A stretch of DNA of 64,000 nt, taken from Nocardia acididurans (lineage in GTDB: Bacteria; Actinomycetota; Actinomycetes; Mycobacteriales; Mycobacteriaceae). The stretch spans positions 186,001-250,000 of the forward strand of contig NZ_JAERRJ010000001.1 of assembly GCF_016741815.1 (NCBI RefSeq), in the 5' to 3' direction. The notes under the pieces are model-generated. The model saw only the letters and a list, made by a program, of their open reading frames with translations. It had not been told where the DNA came from and made no database searches. Each line of letters begins with the position of its first letter. Position 1 is the stretch's first letter. The translations under genes were made by a program, and so were the position numbers. Shown one piece after another: positions 1 through 8,947 of the stretch.

Positions 1-538
1 GGCCGTCACCGATGTGCTCCCGGCCGTGACCACCGCCGAGCCGGCCGCGCAGGCGTACGCCTATTCGGCCGCCATTCCCGCCGCGACCAGTGCCGAGTCC
101 ACGACCGGGCAGTCCACACCGGCCTCCTCGACGCGCTCCAATCGCGGCCTCTACATCATCGCCGCCGCCACGGCCGTCATCGGTTTGCTGCTGGGTGGCC
201 TGGGTGTGGCCGCGGTTTTGCGGCCGAGCGATTCGACGCCGACGCCGCGCGGCGAAGTGCGCTCGCAACCGTCGTCCACGGCGGATCCGACACCGGCCGA
301 GGTCCCGCCGCCTGTCGAGCCGGAACCGACGACCGAGCCGCCGACGGTCATCACCACCATCATCGTGGTCCCCGCACCGACCACGACCGAACCGCCGCCC
401 ACGACCACACCGCAGACGACCACGCCACCCCCGTCGACGTCGAGTGAGCCGACGACGACGAACCGGCGAAACCCGAGGAACTCCCGGACGACATCGCCTG
501 ATGTGGACGAGCAGTGGGAAGACGACTTCCCGTTCTGA
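1..538 (+). CDS. C-terminal part of a membrane protein with a Pro/Thr-rich tail (5' end outside window)
   Basis: The reading frame is open to the left edge, so only the C-terminal part is present. It shows an Ala-rich stretch, one membrane-spanning segment (about positions 145-220 of the window, residues like LYIIAAATAVIGLLLGGLGV), and a long tail of Pro, Thr and Glu ending in an acidic, aromatic tip (WEDDFPF). This layout of a cytoplasmic domain, one membrane span and a Pro/Thr tail resembles actinobacterial Ser/Thr kinases and the Hsp70-like protein at 47981-49339. Nothing in the visible part decides its function. Confidence 0.7.
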   Translation, partial: AVTDVLPAVTTAEPAAQAYAYSAAIPAATSAESTTGQSTPASSTRSNRGLYIIAAATAVIGLLLGGLGVAAVLRPSDSTPTPRGEVRSQPSSTADPTPAEVPPPVEPEPTTEPPTVITTIIVVPAPTTTEPPPTTTPQTTTPPPSTSSEPTTTNRRNPRNSRTTSPDVDEQWEDDFPF

Positions 539-643
539 TTTCGTAGAGACCTTCGGTCGTTCTTGCCCTAAAGTGATGCGCTGACCGATGTTCCGCAAAG
601 TAACCGGACCGTCGGTCTGCTGGGTGCACTACGAAGGGACTCC

Positions 644-1999
644 ATGCGCAAGTTCATGGCGCGCCGCGCCGCGGTCAAGGCAGCCACCGTCGCTTTCGCT
701 TCGGCCGTCGTTGTGAGTCCCCTGCTACCAACGGTTTCCGCGTCCGCCGATCCGGCGCAGCTCGCGGCCGACACCCTGCCCGCCGAACTGGTGGCGGCTA
801 TTCAGCGCGATCTGCACATGTCACCCGCCGAATACCTGGACCGGGCGGCGAAGGCCCAGCAATTGCGTCAGTACGCAAGCGAATTCCGCACCGAACGGCC
901 CGAGGATTTCGCGGGTGCGTGGCTGGGCAACGACGGTAAGCCGGTCATGGCCGTGACGTCCCTGGACGCCGCCCGCATCGCCGCGGAGGACGGCTACCAG
1001 ACGCGGCTGGCCCCGATCAGCGCCGACAATCTGGAATTCTCGCTGACCCAGTTGAATTCGTGGATCGCCGAGCAGCCGTTCGATCTGTCCAGCGTGATCA
1101 ATTCGGTGGCGATCGACTTCCTCAACAGCCAGCTGGTGCTGAGTGTCGCCAACACCCCGGCCGGGCATCTGCTGAATCTGCCGACGCTGCTCGCGAATAT
1201 CAAGGTGATGCTGTCGCCGAACAACGGCGGCCCGGTGGAGCGGCGTCCGATGGGTGGCGACACCTATATCAGCGCCCCTACCTCGCTCGATGACAGCTCG
1301 CTGCAGAGCGTCGATGTGTGCTCGTTCGGCTTCAACGCGACCGACAATGCGGGCAATGCCCTGAATATCAGTGCCGGGCATTGCAATCCGAACCTGGGCA
1401 AGGCCAATGACCGCGCCGATGTCTATCTCCCGAATGTGCGGGCGCTGGCGTCGAGCCCGCAGGTCGGCACCTTCGTGACCTCGCAGCTGGGCGGCGCCGC
1501 GGCGCTGGATTACTCGGTCATCAAGCTCAATGACGCGGCGGTCGGCAATGGCATGGATCAGCCGAATGTGCGTGGCGCGAACGGCACCACGCTCACCATC
1601 ACCGGTATCGCGAATCCGGTGACGGGCGCGCCGGTGTGCAAGTCGGGGCAATCCTCCACATTCACTTGCGGTTTCGTGGTGGCCGATCGGGTGGAGACCC
1701 AGCTGTACACGACGGAGGGCCAGTCCAAGACGGTGCGCGGATTCGCCTCCAGCGCGTGCACCCTGGGCGGCGATTCGGGTGGCGCGATCGTGTCGGGCAC
1801 CCTCGCCCTCGGCATCACGAGTGGATCGAATGCGGCCGACGCGCCGAATTGCAACGAGGCCAATGCCGCGCTGGCGCAGTACGGTGGGACGGCGACACTC
1901 GGAATTCCGATCACCGCGATCCTGTCCGATATCGACGCCAACTCCGGTGGCGGACTGGGCAGTGGGATCCAGGTGCGGACCAAGCCGAACGCGGGATGA
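644..1999 (+). CDS. Secreted S1-family (chymotrypsin/alpha-lytic type) serine protease
   Basis: A 451-residue preproenzyme. An N-terminal Sec signal (Arg-rich start, hydrophobic core, ASA site near residue 36) is followed by a propeptide of roughly 170 residues and an S1 domain. The catalytic triad is visible as His246 in SAGHC, Asp289 in LDYS and Ser378 in GGDSGG; paired cysteines flank the His and Ser motifs. The start is supported by GAAGGGA about 6 bases upstream. It lies in tandem with a paralogue at 2133-3464, so a local duplication is likely. Family knowledge predicts export as a zymogen and self-processing. The substrate is unknown. Confidence 0.93.
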   Translation: MRKFMARRAAVKAATVAFASAVVVSPLLPTVSASADPAQLAADTLPAELVAAIQRDLHMSPAEYLDRAAKAQQLRQYASEFRTERPEDFAGAWLGNDGKPVMAVTSLDAARIAAEDGYQTRLAPISADNLEFSLTQLNSWIAEQPFDLSSVINSVAIDFLNSQLVLSVANTPAGHLLNLPTLLANIKVMLSPNNGGPVERRPMGGDTYISAPTSLDDSSLQSVDVCSFGFNATDNAGNALNISAGHCNPNLGKANDRADVYLPNVRALASSPQVGTFVTSQLGGAAALDYSVIKLNDAAVGNGMDQPNVRGANGTTLTITGIANPVTGAPVCKSGQSSTFTCGFVVADRVETQLYTTEGQSKTVRGFASSACTLGGDSGGAIVSGTLALGITSGSNAADAPNCNEANAALAQYGGTATLGIPITAILSDIDANSGGGLGSGIQVRTKPNAG

Positions 2000-2120
2000 G
2001 TGGACGCGCGGACAGGCGCCGCGCGACACGATTCGATCTTGAACCCGACACGCCGATTGTTTGCGCAGGGAATACCCAATCGTCACCCCGCAATAAGTAG
2101 GCATAACGGGCTCGACACCA

Positions 2121-2126
2121 TATAGT
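2121..2126 (+). promoter_or_regulatory. -10 box (TATAGT) suggesting a leaderless transcript
   Basis: TATAGT is close to the sigma-A -10 consensus and ends only 6 bases before the ATG at 2133. A start site at the usual distance would fall on or next to the ATG, and no Shine-Dalgarno sequence fits in that space. The -35 region is poor. Leaderless initiation is inferred; it is common in actinobacteria. Confidence 0.5.
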
Positions 2127-2132
2127 CTGGGC

Positions 2133-3464
2133 ATGCTCCTGCCACGTATGCGCAATACCTCGCCGACCGCGGCCGGTCCGCGGTCCCTTGTCCGTAGAGC
2201 AGCGATCGCGGCGGCCGCGCTGCTGGTCGCGGGTCCTATGGCGGCGAGTGCGCAGGCGGAGCCCGCGGCGCCCGGCCTGCCCGCCGAGTTGATCGCGGCG
2301 ATCACCCGCGATCTGCGCATCTCCCCCGAGCAGTACCTGCAGCGTTCCGATCTGGCCCAGCAGGTGGCGGCCTTCTCCGCCACCGCGCAGCGCCAGTACC
2401 CGGATCTGTTCGCCGGCGCCTGGCTGGACGAGTCCGGCCAGGCCATCGTGGCCTTGGCGGGCGGCCCGGGTATCGACGCGGCGCGCAAGGCAGTGCAGGA
2501 CGCCGGATACACCGTCAAGGACGTCGCCAAGAGCGAGACCGCGCTACGCGGTGAGAAGAACGCCTTCGCCAAGTGGCTCGAGGGTCAGCCCGCGTCGGTG
2601 GCGAGCCAGGTGCGCGGCGTGGCCGTCGACACCGTCAACAACGCCATCGCGGTGCGCGTGGATCAGGGCGGACTGCAGCTTCCCGGTTTCGCCGAGTCGG
2701 CGCGCGTCATCGTGATGGCCGCCCCGCCGGTCGCCGGTGAGGACACCGAGGTGCAGCGCGCCGCCGATATCGCCAGCACCGGCACCGGCCCGATCGCCGC
2801 CGGCGACGCCTACGCCTCCATCGCGGGCCGTATGTCGCTGCGCTGCTCGACCGGCTTCAACGGCACCGACGGCAGCGGTGCGGTCGTGAACATCACCGCC
2901 GGCCACTGCAACCCGAATATCGCGGCCACCGGCGGCGGCAACTCGCCTGGCGTGTACGAGCTGGTCAACGATCGCGCGGGCAACCAGATGGGCACCTTCG
3001 AGAAGTCGATCCTGGGCAACCAGGACTACTCGATCGTGTCGATCGACAACGCCTTCCGGGATCGCTTCTCCAACAACCTGGTTCGCGTCCCGAATGCCGC
3101 CCCGATCGCCGTCACCGGCGTCGCGGTGCCGGTGGTCGGTGCGCCCGTCTGCAAGTCGGGTTCGCGCACCGGGTTCTCCTGCGGCACGGTGAATGCCGTC
3201 GATCAGACCGTCCAGGTCGGTGACCGTCTGCTCACCCAGTCCTTCTCGGCGAACATCTGCGCCCTGCCCGGCGACTCGGGCGGCCCGATCGTGACCGGCA
3301 CCCTGGCCCTGGGCATCTCCAGCGCCTCGTCGGTGGCCGACTACCCGATCTGCGAGATCCCCAACCTGATCGGCCTGCTGACCGGCAACACCCCGCAGCT
3401 GTTCGCGCAGCCGGTGAGCGTGGTGCTGTCGGACAACCCGGGTCTGCGGGTCCGCACCAACTGA
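2133..3464 (+). CDS. Secreted S1-family serine protease, paralogue of the preceding gene
   Basis: A 443-residue protein with an Arg-containing Sec signal (cleavage near AQAEP), a propeptide and an S1 domain with His258 (TAGHC), Asp298 (QDYS) and Ser382 (GDSGGP). It aligns with the 644-1999 product along its length, including the propeptide (both begin LPAELIAAI/LPAELVAAI after the signal). Codon use is more biased to C and G at third positions than in its neighbour. Transcription looks separate, with its own -10 box just before the ATG and a strong terminator after the stop. Extracellular, probably broad-specificity proteolysis is inferred. Confidence 0.93.
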   Translation: MLLPRMRNTSPTAAGPRSLVRRAAIAAAALLVAGPMAASAQAEPAAPGLPAELIAAITRDLRISPEQYLQRSDLAQQVAAFSATAQRQYPDLFAGAWLDESGQAIVALAGGPGIDAARKAVQDAGYTVKDVAKSETALRGEKNAFAKWLEGQPASVASQVRGVAVDTVNNAIAVRVDQGGLQLPGFAESARVIVMAAPPVAGEDTEVQRAADIASTGTGPIAAGDAYASIAGRMSLRCSTGFNGTDGSGAVVNITAGHCNPNIAATGGGNSPGVYELVNDRAGNQMGTFEKSILGNQDYSIVSIDNAFRDRFSNNLVRVPNAAPIAVTGVAVPVVGAPVCKSGSRTGFSCGTVNAVDQTVQVGDRLLTQSFSANICALPGDSGGPIVTGTLALGISSASSVADYPICEIPNLIGLLTGNTPQLFAQPVSVVLSDNPGLRVRTN

Positions 3465-3488
3465 TCCAGGTGATCTAGAAACGCCTGA

Positions 3489-3520
3489 AAAGGCCGGTAG
3501 CTCAACAGCTACCGGCCTTT
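3489..3520 (+). terminator. Rho-independent terminator after the second protease
   Basis: A perfect 14-bp stem (AAAGGCCGGTAGCT with its complement) around a CAAC tetraloop, ending in TTT, begins 25 bases after the stop codon. Confidence 0.85.
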
Positions 3521-3642
3521 CTCGTATTCCGGCAACCTGGGACACCACATTCCGGCTACGGCAGCGCTGGGGCGGCGAGCGGACATCGGACGGGCGGAAA
3601 CGGGCATGGGCCGGACCTCAGGCGATCCGGCATGCTGGGGGT

Positions 3643-4479
3643 ATGTGTTTGGTGTTGACCGGGTGGCGGGCGCATCCGGAGTACCGCTTGATCATCGCCG
3701 CCAATCGGGACGAGTTCTACACGCGCCCAACCGAATCGCTGCGGGAATGGCCGGAGGAGCCGGGGTTGCTGGCGGGCCGGGACCTGGGTGCGGGCGGTGC
3801 GATCCCCGGCACCTGGCTGGGCCTGGCCTCGGGTGCGCATCGCTTCGCCACCGTCACGAATGTGCGCGGACCCTACGAGAATCGCGGGAACGCTCGCTCG
3901 CGGGGCGCGCTGCTCATGGATTTCCTGCGGGGTGAGATGAGCCCGGAGAAGTTCGTGCGCGACACCGTCGCCGAGCCGGACGACTACAACGGCTACAACC
4001 TGCTGACCTCGGATCTGGAGACGCTGTGGTGGCACAGCAATCGCAGTGAGGTCGCGCCGCGGGAACTCGCACCGGGGTTCCACGGCGTGTCGAATGGCAG
4101 TGTGGTGGCGTCGCTCGAGCCCGACGGTGACGAAATCCACACGGGCACCGCGACGGCGGCCTGGCCGAAGGTCCGCGGCGGCATCCTCGCGCTGCGGGCG
4201 GCGGTCGCGGCCGACCCGGAGGATCCGGAGAGCTATCTGGCAGTTCTGGCCGATCGCACCCGCGCGGGTGACGTCGAACTGCCCAGCACCGGCCTCAGCA
4301 AACGCCGTGAGCGCCAAGCCTCGTCACGCTTCATCTCCGATGTCATCCACGGGACCCGTTGCAGTACGGTGCTTCTCGTTCGCGAGGACGGCTCGTACCG
4401 AATGGCGGAACGTACGTTCGGCAGGCTGGGCCGAGCACAGGGGACCGTGATCCTCGAGGGCCGGATGGACCTGCCGTAG
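3643..4479 (+). CDS. NRDE family (TANGO2-like) protein
   Basis: A 278-residue protein that begins MCLVL and carries the defining NRDE motif (AANRDE near residue 22), with the TWLGL segment and a conserved TNVR-like region typical of the family. Eukaryotic TANGO2/HRG-9 relatives are linked to haem handling and lipid metabolism; the bacterial role is not settled. There is no signal peptide, so it is predicted cytoplasmic. A GGGGGT sequence immediately before the ATG may act as the ribosome-binding site. It is convergent with the next gene, with which it shares a terminator. Confidence 0.88.
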   Translation: MCLVLTGWRAHPEYRLIIAANRDEFYTRPTESLREWPEEPGLLAGRDLGAGGAIPGTWLGLASGAHRFATVTNVRGPYENRGNARSRGALLMDFLRGEMSPEKFVRDTVAEPDDYNGYNLLTSDLETLWWHSNRSEVAPRELAPGFHGVSNGSVVASLEPDGDEIHTGTATAAWPKVRGGILALRAAVAADPEDPESYLAVLADRTRAGDVELPSTGLSKRRERQASSRFISDVIHGTRCSTVLLVREDGSYRMAERTFGRLGRAQGTVILEGRMDLP

Positions 4480-4500
4480 TAGCCGGTCCGGAAACGCGAA

Positions 4501-4531
4501 AACGGACCGCCCTCACCGAGGACGGTCCGTT
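4501..4531. terminator. Bidirectional terminator between convergent genes
   Basis: A 9-bp inverted repeat, AACGGACCG and CGGTCCGTT, lies in the 66-base gap between the stops of the genes at 3643-4479 and 4546-5310, with A-rich and T-rich flanks on the two sides. Confidence 0.65.
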
Positions 4532-4545
4532 CGTTCGAGCAGTGG

Positions 4546-5310
4546 TTACTTCGGGCCGTTCTGGTTGGCGTCGCTCCACTTGCTGGTGCCCGCGGGGGCC
4601 TGCAGCGTGCTGAGCAGATCCAGGCCCGCGACGCCCAGCGCCGGCGCACCGAACGCGATGGTGCCGAGGACGCCACCGATGCCGGCCAGCGCGACGAAGG
4701 TCGGGATGGCCGCGATGCACAGGATGACGGTCGCGCACTGGATGGCGCCCAGTGCGATGCCCGCCGCGCCGCCGACGATCACGCCGACAGCGGTGCCGAC
4801 GAAGCCGCCCACGGCGGTGGCCAGGCCGAACTGCGTGGTGAACTCGTTCATCGCCCGCTGGTTCTCGACCGGGGACGCGATCGGCTTGACCGCGACGGAG
4901 TTGATCGGCTCGGCGCTCTGCGGCAGGTCCGCCGGACGTTCCGGGGTCAGTTCGAGGGTGGTGCCGTCCTGCGAAACAACCGGCTTCACCGGCACCGCGA
5001 CGCCGGAGACGCTGAAGTTCATCGGAAGGGTCATCACGACATTGCCGCTGATGTCCTTGATGGTCGCGACGTCGACCTTCTTGGGCTCTTCGGGAGCGAC
5101 AGCGCCCTCTTCGACGACGGCGTCCTGCTGGGTCAGCTCGAACGTGCCGTTGCGCAGTTTGGTGACGACCGTCTTGTCGACCAGCTTCACGGAGTAGTCG
5201 ATACCCGCGGGCTCGACGGGAGCAGCAGGTTCAGCGTTGGCGACCGTCGTCCCGATGGTCATTGCGCCGATGACCAGGGCAGCCGCCGCAGTGGTGCTGC
5301 GAAACTTCAT
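4546..5310 (-). CDS. Secreted glycine-rich hypothetical protein (DUF8020-like)
   Basis: About 254 residues. It has a Sec signal (KFRSTTAAAALVIGAMTIGTTVANA, cut before EPA), a beta-rich domain of about 90 residues (TKLRNGTFELTQQ through DGTTLELTP), and an Ala/Gly hydrophobic C-terminal part that can span or insert into a membrane. An ATG at 5310 gives the better signal peptide than a TTG four codons upstream. A decayed relative lies at 9948-10405. Such proteins are common in Nocardia and Rhodococcus and have no assigned role. A cell-envelope or secreted location is inferred. Confidence 0.75.
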   Translation of the reverse strand: MKFRSTTAAAALVIGAMTIGTTVANAEPAAPVEPAGIDYSVKLVDKTVVTKLRNGTFELTQQDAVVEEGAVAPEEPKKVDVATIKDISGNVVMTLPMNFSVSGVAVPVKPVVSQDGTTLELTPERPADLPQSAEPINSVAVKPIASPVENQRAMNEFTTQFGLATAVGGFVGTAVGVIVGGAAGIALGAIQCATVILCIAAIPTFVALAGIGGVLGTIAFGAPALGVAGLDLLSTLQAPAGTSKWSDANQNGPK

Positions 5311-5580
5311 TCGGTTTTCCAATCCATCATCATCAGGTATCCACTGTTACGCCCCCGACACGCGAGGCCAAGGCTTCCCTCAGGCCAGCCACGCGCGAAC
5401 GGTTCCTCCCCGAGCATGTGAAGGCGCACACAGCAATTCGGACAGCGTGAGCTTAGTCCAAGCAACCTTGATATGCGAGATTCCTTTCAAGCGGAATGTC
5501 GCACACCTCGACAAGTAAGCCTGCCCTTCGTTGGAATCCCGATATGCCGGGATTTACAGTGCGGGAAAGCTCTGGACACT

Positions 5581-5602
5581 TAAGTTACCGGCGGGTAACT
5601 TA
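5581..5602. promoter_or_regulatory. Perfect palindromic operator upstream of etfD
   Basis: Perfect 9-bp arms TAAGTTACC and GGTAACTTA flank a 4-base spacer. A -10-like TAGGAT follows at 5611-5616, so the palindrome overlaps the expected -35 region, a repressor-type position. Related TTACC-N4-GGTAA sites occur upstream of fadE5 at 61194-61234. A TetR-family fatty-acid regulator is a reasonable guess but no binding protein is identified. The rest of the 5311-5682 gap shows no gene. Confidence 0.7.
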
Positions 5603-5682
5603 CTGTCCGTTAGGATACGTGCAACCCGAGGCGAACCAGCTGCCTTGCCACAGCTCGTAGAACCCGTAAGAGAGGTCGCGAC

Positions 5683-8600
5683 ATGAATGCCCTGACAGTG
5701 ACGCTGGGCACGATTGGAGCGGTGTTCACAGTCTTCTGTTGGGCATCGTTCATCGGAGGCGTGCGAAACATCACTCGCACCGTCATGGTCGGCCAGTCCG
5801 CACCTGACCGGTGGCGTCCGTTCATCCCCCGCTTCAAGACGATGATGGTCGAGTTCATCGCCCATACGCGAATGAACAAGTTCCGCACCGTCGGCTGGGC
5901 GCACTGGCTCGTGATGATCGGCTTCCTCGCCGGCTTCATTCTGTGGTTCGAGGCGTACGGGCAGGTTTTCGACGGTTCGTTCCACTGGCCGATCATCGGC
6001 AACTGGGGCATCTACCACCTGATGGACGAAATCCTCGGCATCGGAACGGTTGTCGGCATCGTGGTGCTGATCGTCATCCGTCAGCTGAATCACCCCCGCA
6101 TCCCGGCACGGCTGTCTCGCTTCAGCGGTTCGAAGTTCGCCCCCGCCTACGTGATCGAGTCCATCGTTCTCGTCGAGGGCCTCGGCATGGTCTTCGTGAA
6201 GGCCGGCAAGCTCGCCACCTACGGCGGCGGCCACACCTGGAGCGACTTCTTCACCCTGCAGGTCGCCAAGCTGCTGCCCGCGAGCCCGACCATGGTGTCG
6301 ATCTTCGCTCTGATCAAGCTGTGCTCCGGCGCGCTGTTCCTGCTGCTGGTCGGCCGCAATGTCACCTGGGGCGTGGCCTGGCACCGCTTCGCCGCGTTCC
6401 CCAACATCTACTTCAAGCGTGAGGCCGACGGCGACGTCGCCCTGGGTGCGCTCAAGCCCATGCTCTCCAAGGGCAAGCCGATCGACATGGAGACGGCCGA
6501 CCCCGACAACGACACCTTCGGTGTGGGCAAGTTCGAGGACTTCTCCTGGAAGGACATCCTCGACGTCACCACCTGTACCGAATGTGGCCGCTGCCAGTCC
6601 CAGTGCCCCGCCTGGAACACCGGTAAGCCGCTGTCGCCCAAGCTGCTGATCATGTCGCTGCGCGACCACGGCTACGCCAAGGCCCCCTACCTGCTCGCGG
6701 GTGGCCGCAAGGATATGGGCGGCGACGAGATCGGTCTCGTGGACGCCGAGGGCAAGCCGAACGAGCGTGCGCTGAACCAGATTTCGGAGGCCGCCCGCGC
6801 CGAGGCCGAGCGTCCGCTGGTCGGCGGCGAGGATGTCAACGGCATCATCGACCCCGAGGTGCTGTGGTCCTGCACCACCTGTGGCGCGTGCGTCGAGCAG
6901 TGCCCGGTCGATATCGAGCACGTCGACCACATCATCGACATGCGCCGCTACCAGGTGCTCATCGAGTCGGAGTTCCCCTCCGAGCTCGCGGGCCTGTTCA
7001 AGAACCTGGAGAACAAGGGCAACCCCTGGGGCCAGAACTCCAAGGACCGTCTGAACTGGATCTCCGAGCTGGACTTCGAGATTCCGGTGTTCGGTCAGGA
7101 CGCTGATTCCTTCGACGGCTACGAATACCTGTTCTGGGTCGGCTGCGCCGGCGCCTACGAGGACCGCGCCAAGAAGACCACCAAGGCCGTCGCCGAGCTG
7201 TTGGCAACCGCCGGTGTGAAGTTCATGGTCCTGGGTCAGGAAGAGACCTGCACCGGTGACTCGGCCCGCCGCGCGGGCAACGAGTTCCTGTTCCAGCAGC
7301 TGGCCATGCAGAACATCGAACTGCTGAACTCGGTGTTCGAGGGTGTCGAACAGTCGAAGAAGAAGATCGTCGTCACCTGCGCCCACTGCTTCAACGCGCT
7401 GAACAACGAGTACCCGCAGGTCGGCGGCACCTACGAGGTCGTGCACCACACCCAGCTGCTGAACCGCCTGGTGCGGGCCAAGTCGCTGATTCCGGTGTCC
7501 CCCGTCGCGCAGAACGTGACCTACCACGACCCCTGCTACCTGGGCCGCCACAACAAGATCTACAACGCCCCGCGTGAACTCATGGCGGCGTCGGGCTCGA
7601 CCCTGGTCGAAATGCCCCGCCACGGTGAGCGTTCCATGTGCTGTGGCGCCGGTGGCGCGCGCATGTGGATGGAAGAGCAGCTCGGCAAGCGCATCAACGT
7701 CGACCGCGTCGACGAGGCGCTGGACACCCTCAAGGGTGGCAACGAGCCCTCGATGATCGCGACCGGCTGCCCCTTCTGCCGCGTCATGCTCACCGACGGC
7801 GTCACCGCCCGTAAGGACGGCGGCGAGGTCGGCCAGGGCGTCGAGGTCGTCGATGTCGCCCAGCTCATGCTGCAGTCCATCGACCGCATCGAGTCCGCGC
7901 AGCTGACGGAGAACCTTAAGGTCATCCAGCAGCCGAAGGTCGAAGAGCCGGAACCGGTTTCCGAGCCCGAGCCCGAGCCGGTCAAGGCCGAAGCTCCCGC
8001 CGAGGCAGCCCCGAAGGCCGCTCCGGCCGGCGGCGGCCTGGGCATGAAGGGTGGCCTCAAGCCGCCCGGCGGCGGCAAGGGCCTGGCCATGAAGGGCGGC
8101 CTGAAGGCTCCGGGCGCGAAGGCCCCCGGCAATGCGGCCCCGGCCGAATCCGCTGCTCCGGCAGAGGCTTCCGCTTCCACCGACGCACCGGCGGCGCCGA
8201 CAGCCAAGCCGGGCGGCCTCGGCATGAAGGGTGGCCTCAAGGCGCCGGGCGGCAAGGGTCTCGCCATGAAGGGTGCTGCCAAGGCACCCGGCGCGAAGGC
8301 CGCTCCGGCCGAATCCGCCCCTGCGGCAGAGGCTTCCACCGAAGCCCCCGCCGCGGCTCCGGCCACCCCGGTGGCCAAGCCCGGCGGCCTGGGCATGAAG
8401 GGCGGCCTCAAGGCTCCCGGCGGCAAGGGCCTGCAGATGAAGGGTGCGGCCAAAGCGCCTGGCGCCAAGCCCGCCGCGGCCGAGTCCGCCGCGGCCGAGT
8501 CCGCTCCGGCGGAATCGGCTCCGGCGGAAGCCACTTCGGCCCCGGCCGAGGCTCCCGCGACATCGGCTCCGGTCGAGGCCGCCGAGGCCAAGCCGTCCAT

Positions 8601-8871
8601 CGCCCCCAAGGGCCTGGCCATGAAGTCCGGCCTCAAGCGCCCCGGCCCGAAGGCCCCCGGCAAGCCCGCCGCAGCCGCCCCGGCCACCGAAGCCCCTGCC
8701 CCGCAGGCTGATCCGGCTCCCGCCGCCGAGGCTCCGGCCCAACCGGCTCCGGCACCGGCGAGCCCGGAGGGCAACGGCGAAAGCAACGGCACCGCAGCCA
8801 AGCCCCCGGCCGCCAAGCCCGGCGGCCTCGGTTTCAAGGGCGGCGCCAAGGCCCCCGGCCGCAAGAGCTGA
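5683..8871 (+). CDS. etfD: EtfD-type membrane iron-sulfur oxidoreductase
   Basis: A 1062-residue relative of mycobacterial Rv0338c. It has several N-terminal membrane spans (about residues 1-240), two 4Fe-4S ferredoxin motifs (CTECGRCQSQCP from residue 298, CTTCGACVEQCP from residue 397), then two cysteine-rich CCG domains as in heterodisulfide reductase HdrB (CAHCF, HDPCYLGRHN, MCCGAGG). In mycobacteria EtfD takes electrons from electron-transfer flavoprotein and so links acyl-CoA dehydrogenases to the membrane quinone pool. The last 290 residues or so are an unusual Lys/Pro/Gly/Ala repeat tail. The start follows AGAGAGG. A palindromic operator at 5581-5602 and a strong terminator at 8885-8920 suggest a single-gene transcript. 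Confidence 0.93.
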   Translation: MNALTVTLGTIGAVFTVFCWASFIGGVRNITRTVMVGQSAPDRWRPFIPRFKTMMVEFIAHTRMNKFRTVGWAHWLVMIGFLAGFILWFEAYGQVFDGSFHWPIIGNWGIYHLMDEILGIGTVVGIVVLIVIRQLNHPRIPARLSRFSGSKFAPAYVIESIVLVEGLGMVFVKAGKLATYGGGHTWSDFFTLQVAKLLPASPTMVSIFALIKLCSGALFLLLVGRNVTWGVAWHRFAAFPNIYFKREADGDVALGALKPMLSKGKPIDMETADPDNDTFGVGKFEDFSWKDILDVTTCTECGRCQSQCPAWNTGKPLSPKLLIMSLRDHGYAKAPYLLAGGRKDMGGDEIGLVDAEGKPNERALNQISEAARAEAERPLVGGEDVNGIIDPEVLWSCTTCGACVEQCPVDIEHVDHIIDMRRYQVLIESEFPSELAGLFKNLENKGNPWGQNSKDRLNWISELDFEIPVFGQDADSFDGYEYLFWVGCAGAYEDRAKKTTKAVAELLATAGVKFMVLGQEETCTGDSARRAGNEFLFQQLAMQNIELLNSVFEGVEQSKKKIVVTCAHCFNALNNEYPQVGGTYEVVHHTQLLNRLVRAKSLIPVSPVAQNVTYHDPCYLGRHNKIYNAPRELMAASGSTLVEMPRHGERSMCCGAGGARMWMEEQLGKRINVDRVDEALDTLKGGNEPSMIATGCPFCRVMLTDGVTARKDGGEVGQGVEVVDVAQLMLQSIDRIESAQLTENLKVIQQPKVEEPEPVSEPEPEPVKAEAPAEAAPKAAPAGGGLGMKGGLKPPGGGKGLAMKGGLKAPGAKAPGNAAPAESAAPAEASASTDAPAAPTAKPGGLGMKGGLKAPGGKGLAMKGAAKAPGAKAAPAESAPAAEASTEAPAAAPATPVAKPGGLGMKGGLKAPGGKGLQMKGAAKAPGAKPAAAESAAAESAPAESAPAEATSAPAEAPATSAPVEAAEAKPSIAPKGLAMKSGLKRPGPKAPGKPAAAAPATEAPAPQADPAPAAEAPAQPAPAPASPEGNGESNGTAAKPPAAKPGGLGFKGGAKAPGRKS
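8020..8868 (+). repeat. In-frame KAPG/GLxMKGG repeat tail within etfD
   Basis: The C-terminal tail repeats the units GLGMKGGLKAPG and KGLAMKGxxKAPGAK, separated by Ala/Pro/Glu linkers. There are five main blocks (residue context AGGGLGMKGG, two of KPGGLGMKGG, APKGLAMKSG and KPGGLGFKGG). The blocks are strongly basic and the linkers acidic, and the last residues are basic. Low-complexity, disordered structure is inferred. Confidence 0.85.
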
Positions 8872-8884
8872 CCGAAACACGAAG

Positions 8885-8920
8885 AAAGGGCCCCGGATCC
8901 ATCAGGATCCGGGGCCCTTT
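8885..8920. terminator. Strong bidirectional terminator between etfD and the next gene
   Basis: A perfect 16-bp stem, AAAGGGCCCCGGATCC and its complement, around an ATCA loop. The A-start and T-end allow it to work on both strands; it sits between the convergent genes at 5683-8871 and 8948-9358. Confidence 0.85.
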
Positions 8921-8947
8921 CCTATCCGACTACCGATCTACAAGAGA

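Noticed and set aside
821..2572. Long minus-strand frame opposite the proteases
   Set aside because: It crosses two genes with intact catalytic triads and has no family features.
5554..8880. Very long minus-strand frame opposite etfD
   Set aside because: It is Gly/Arg/Leu-rich low complexity, with no start signal or known domain, and lies wholly opposite a gene with clear iron-sulfur motifs. It results from G/C bias at third positions.
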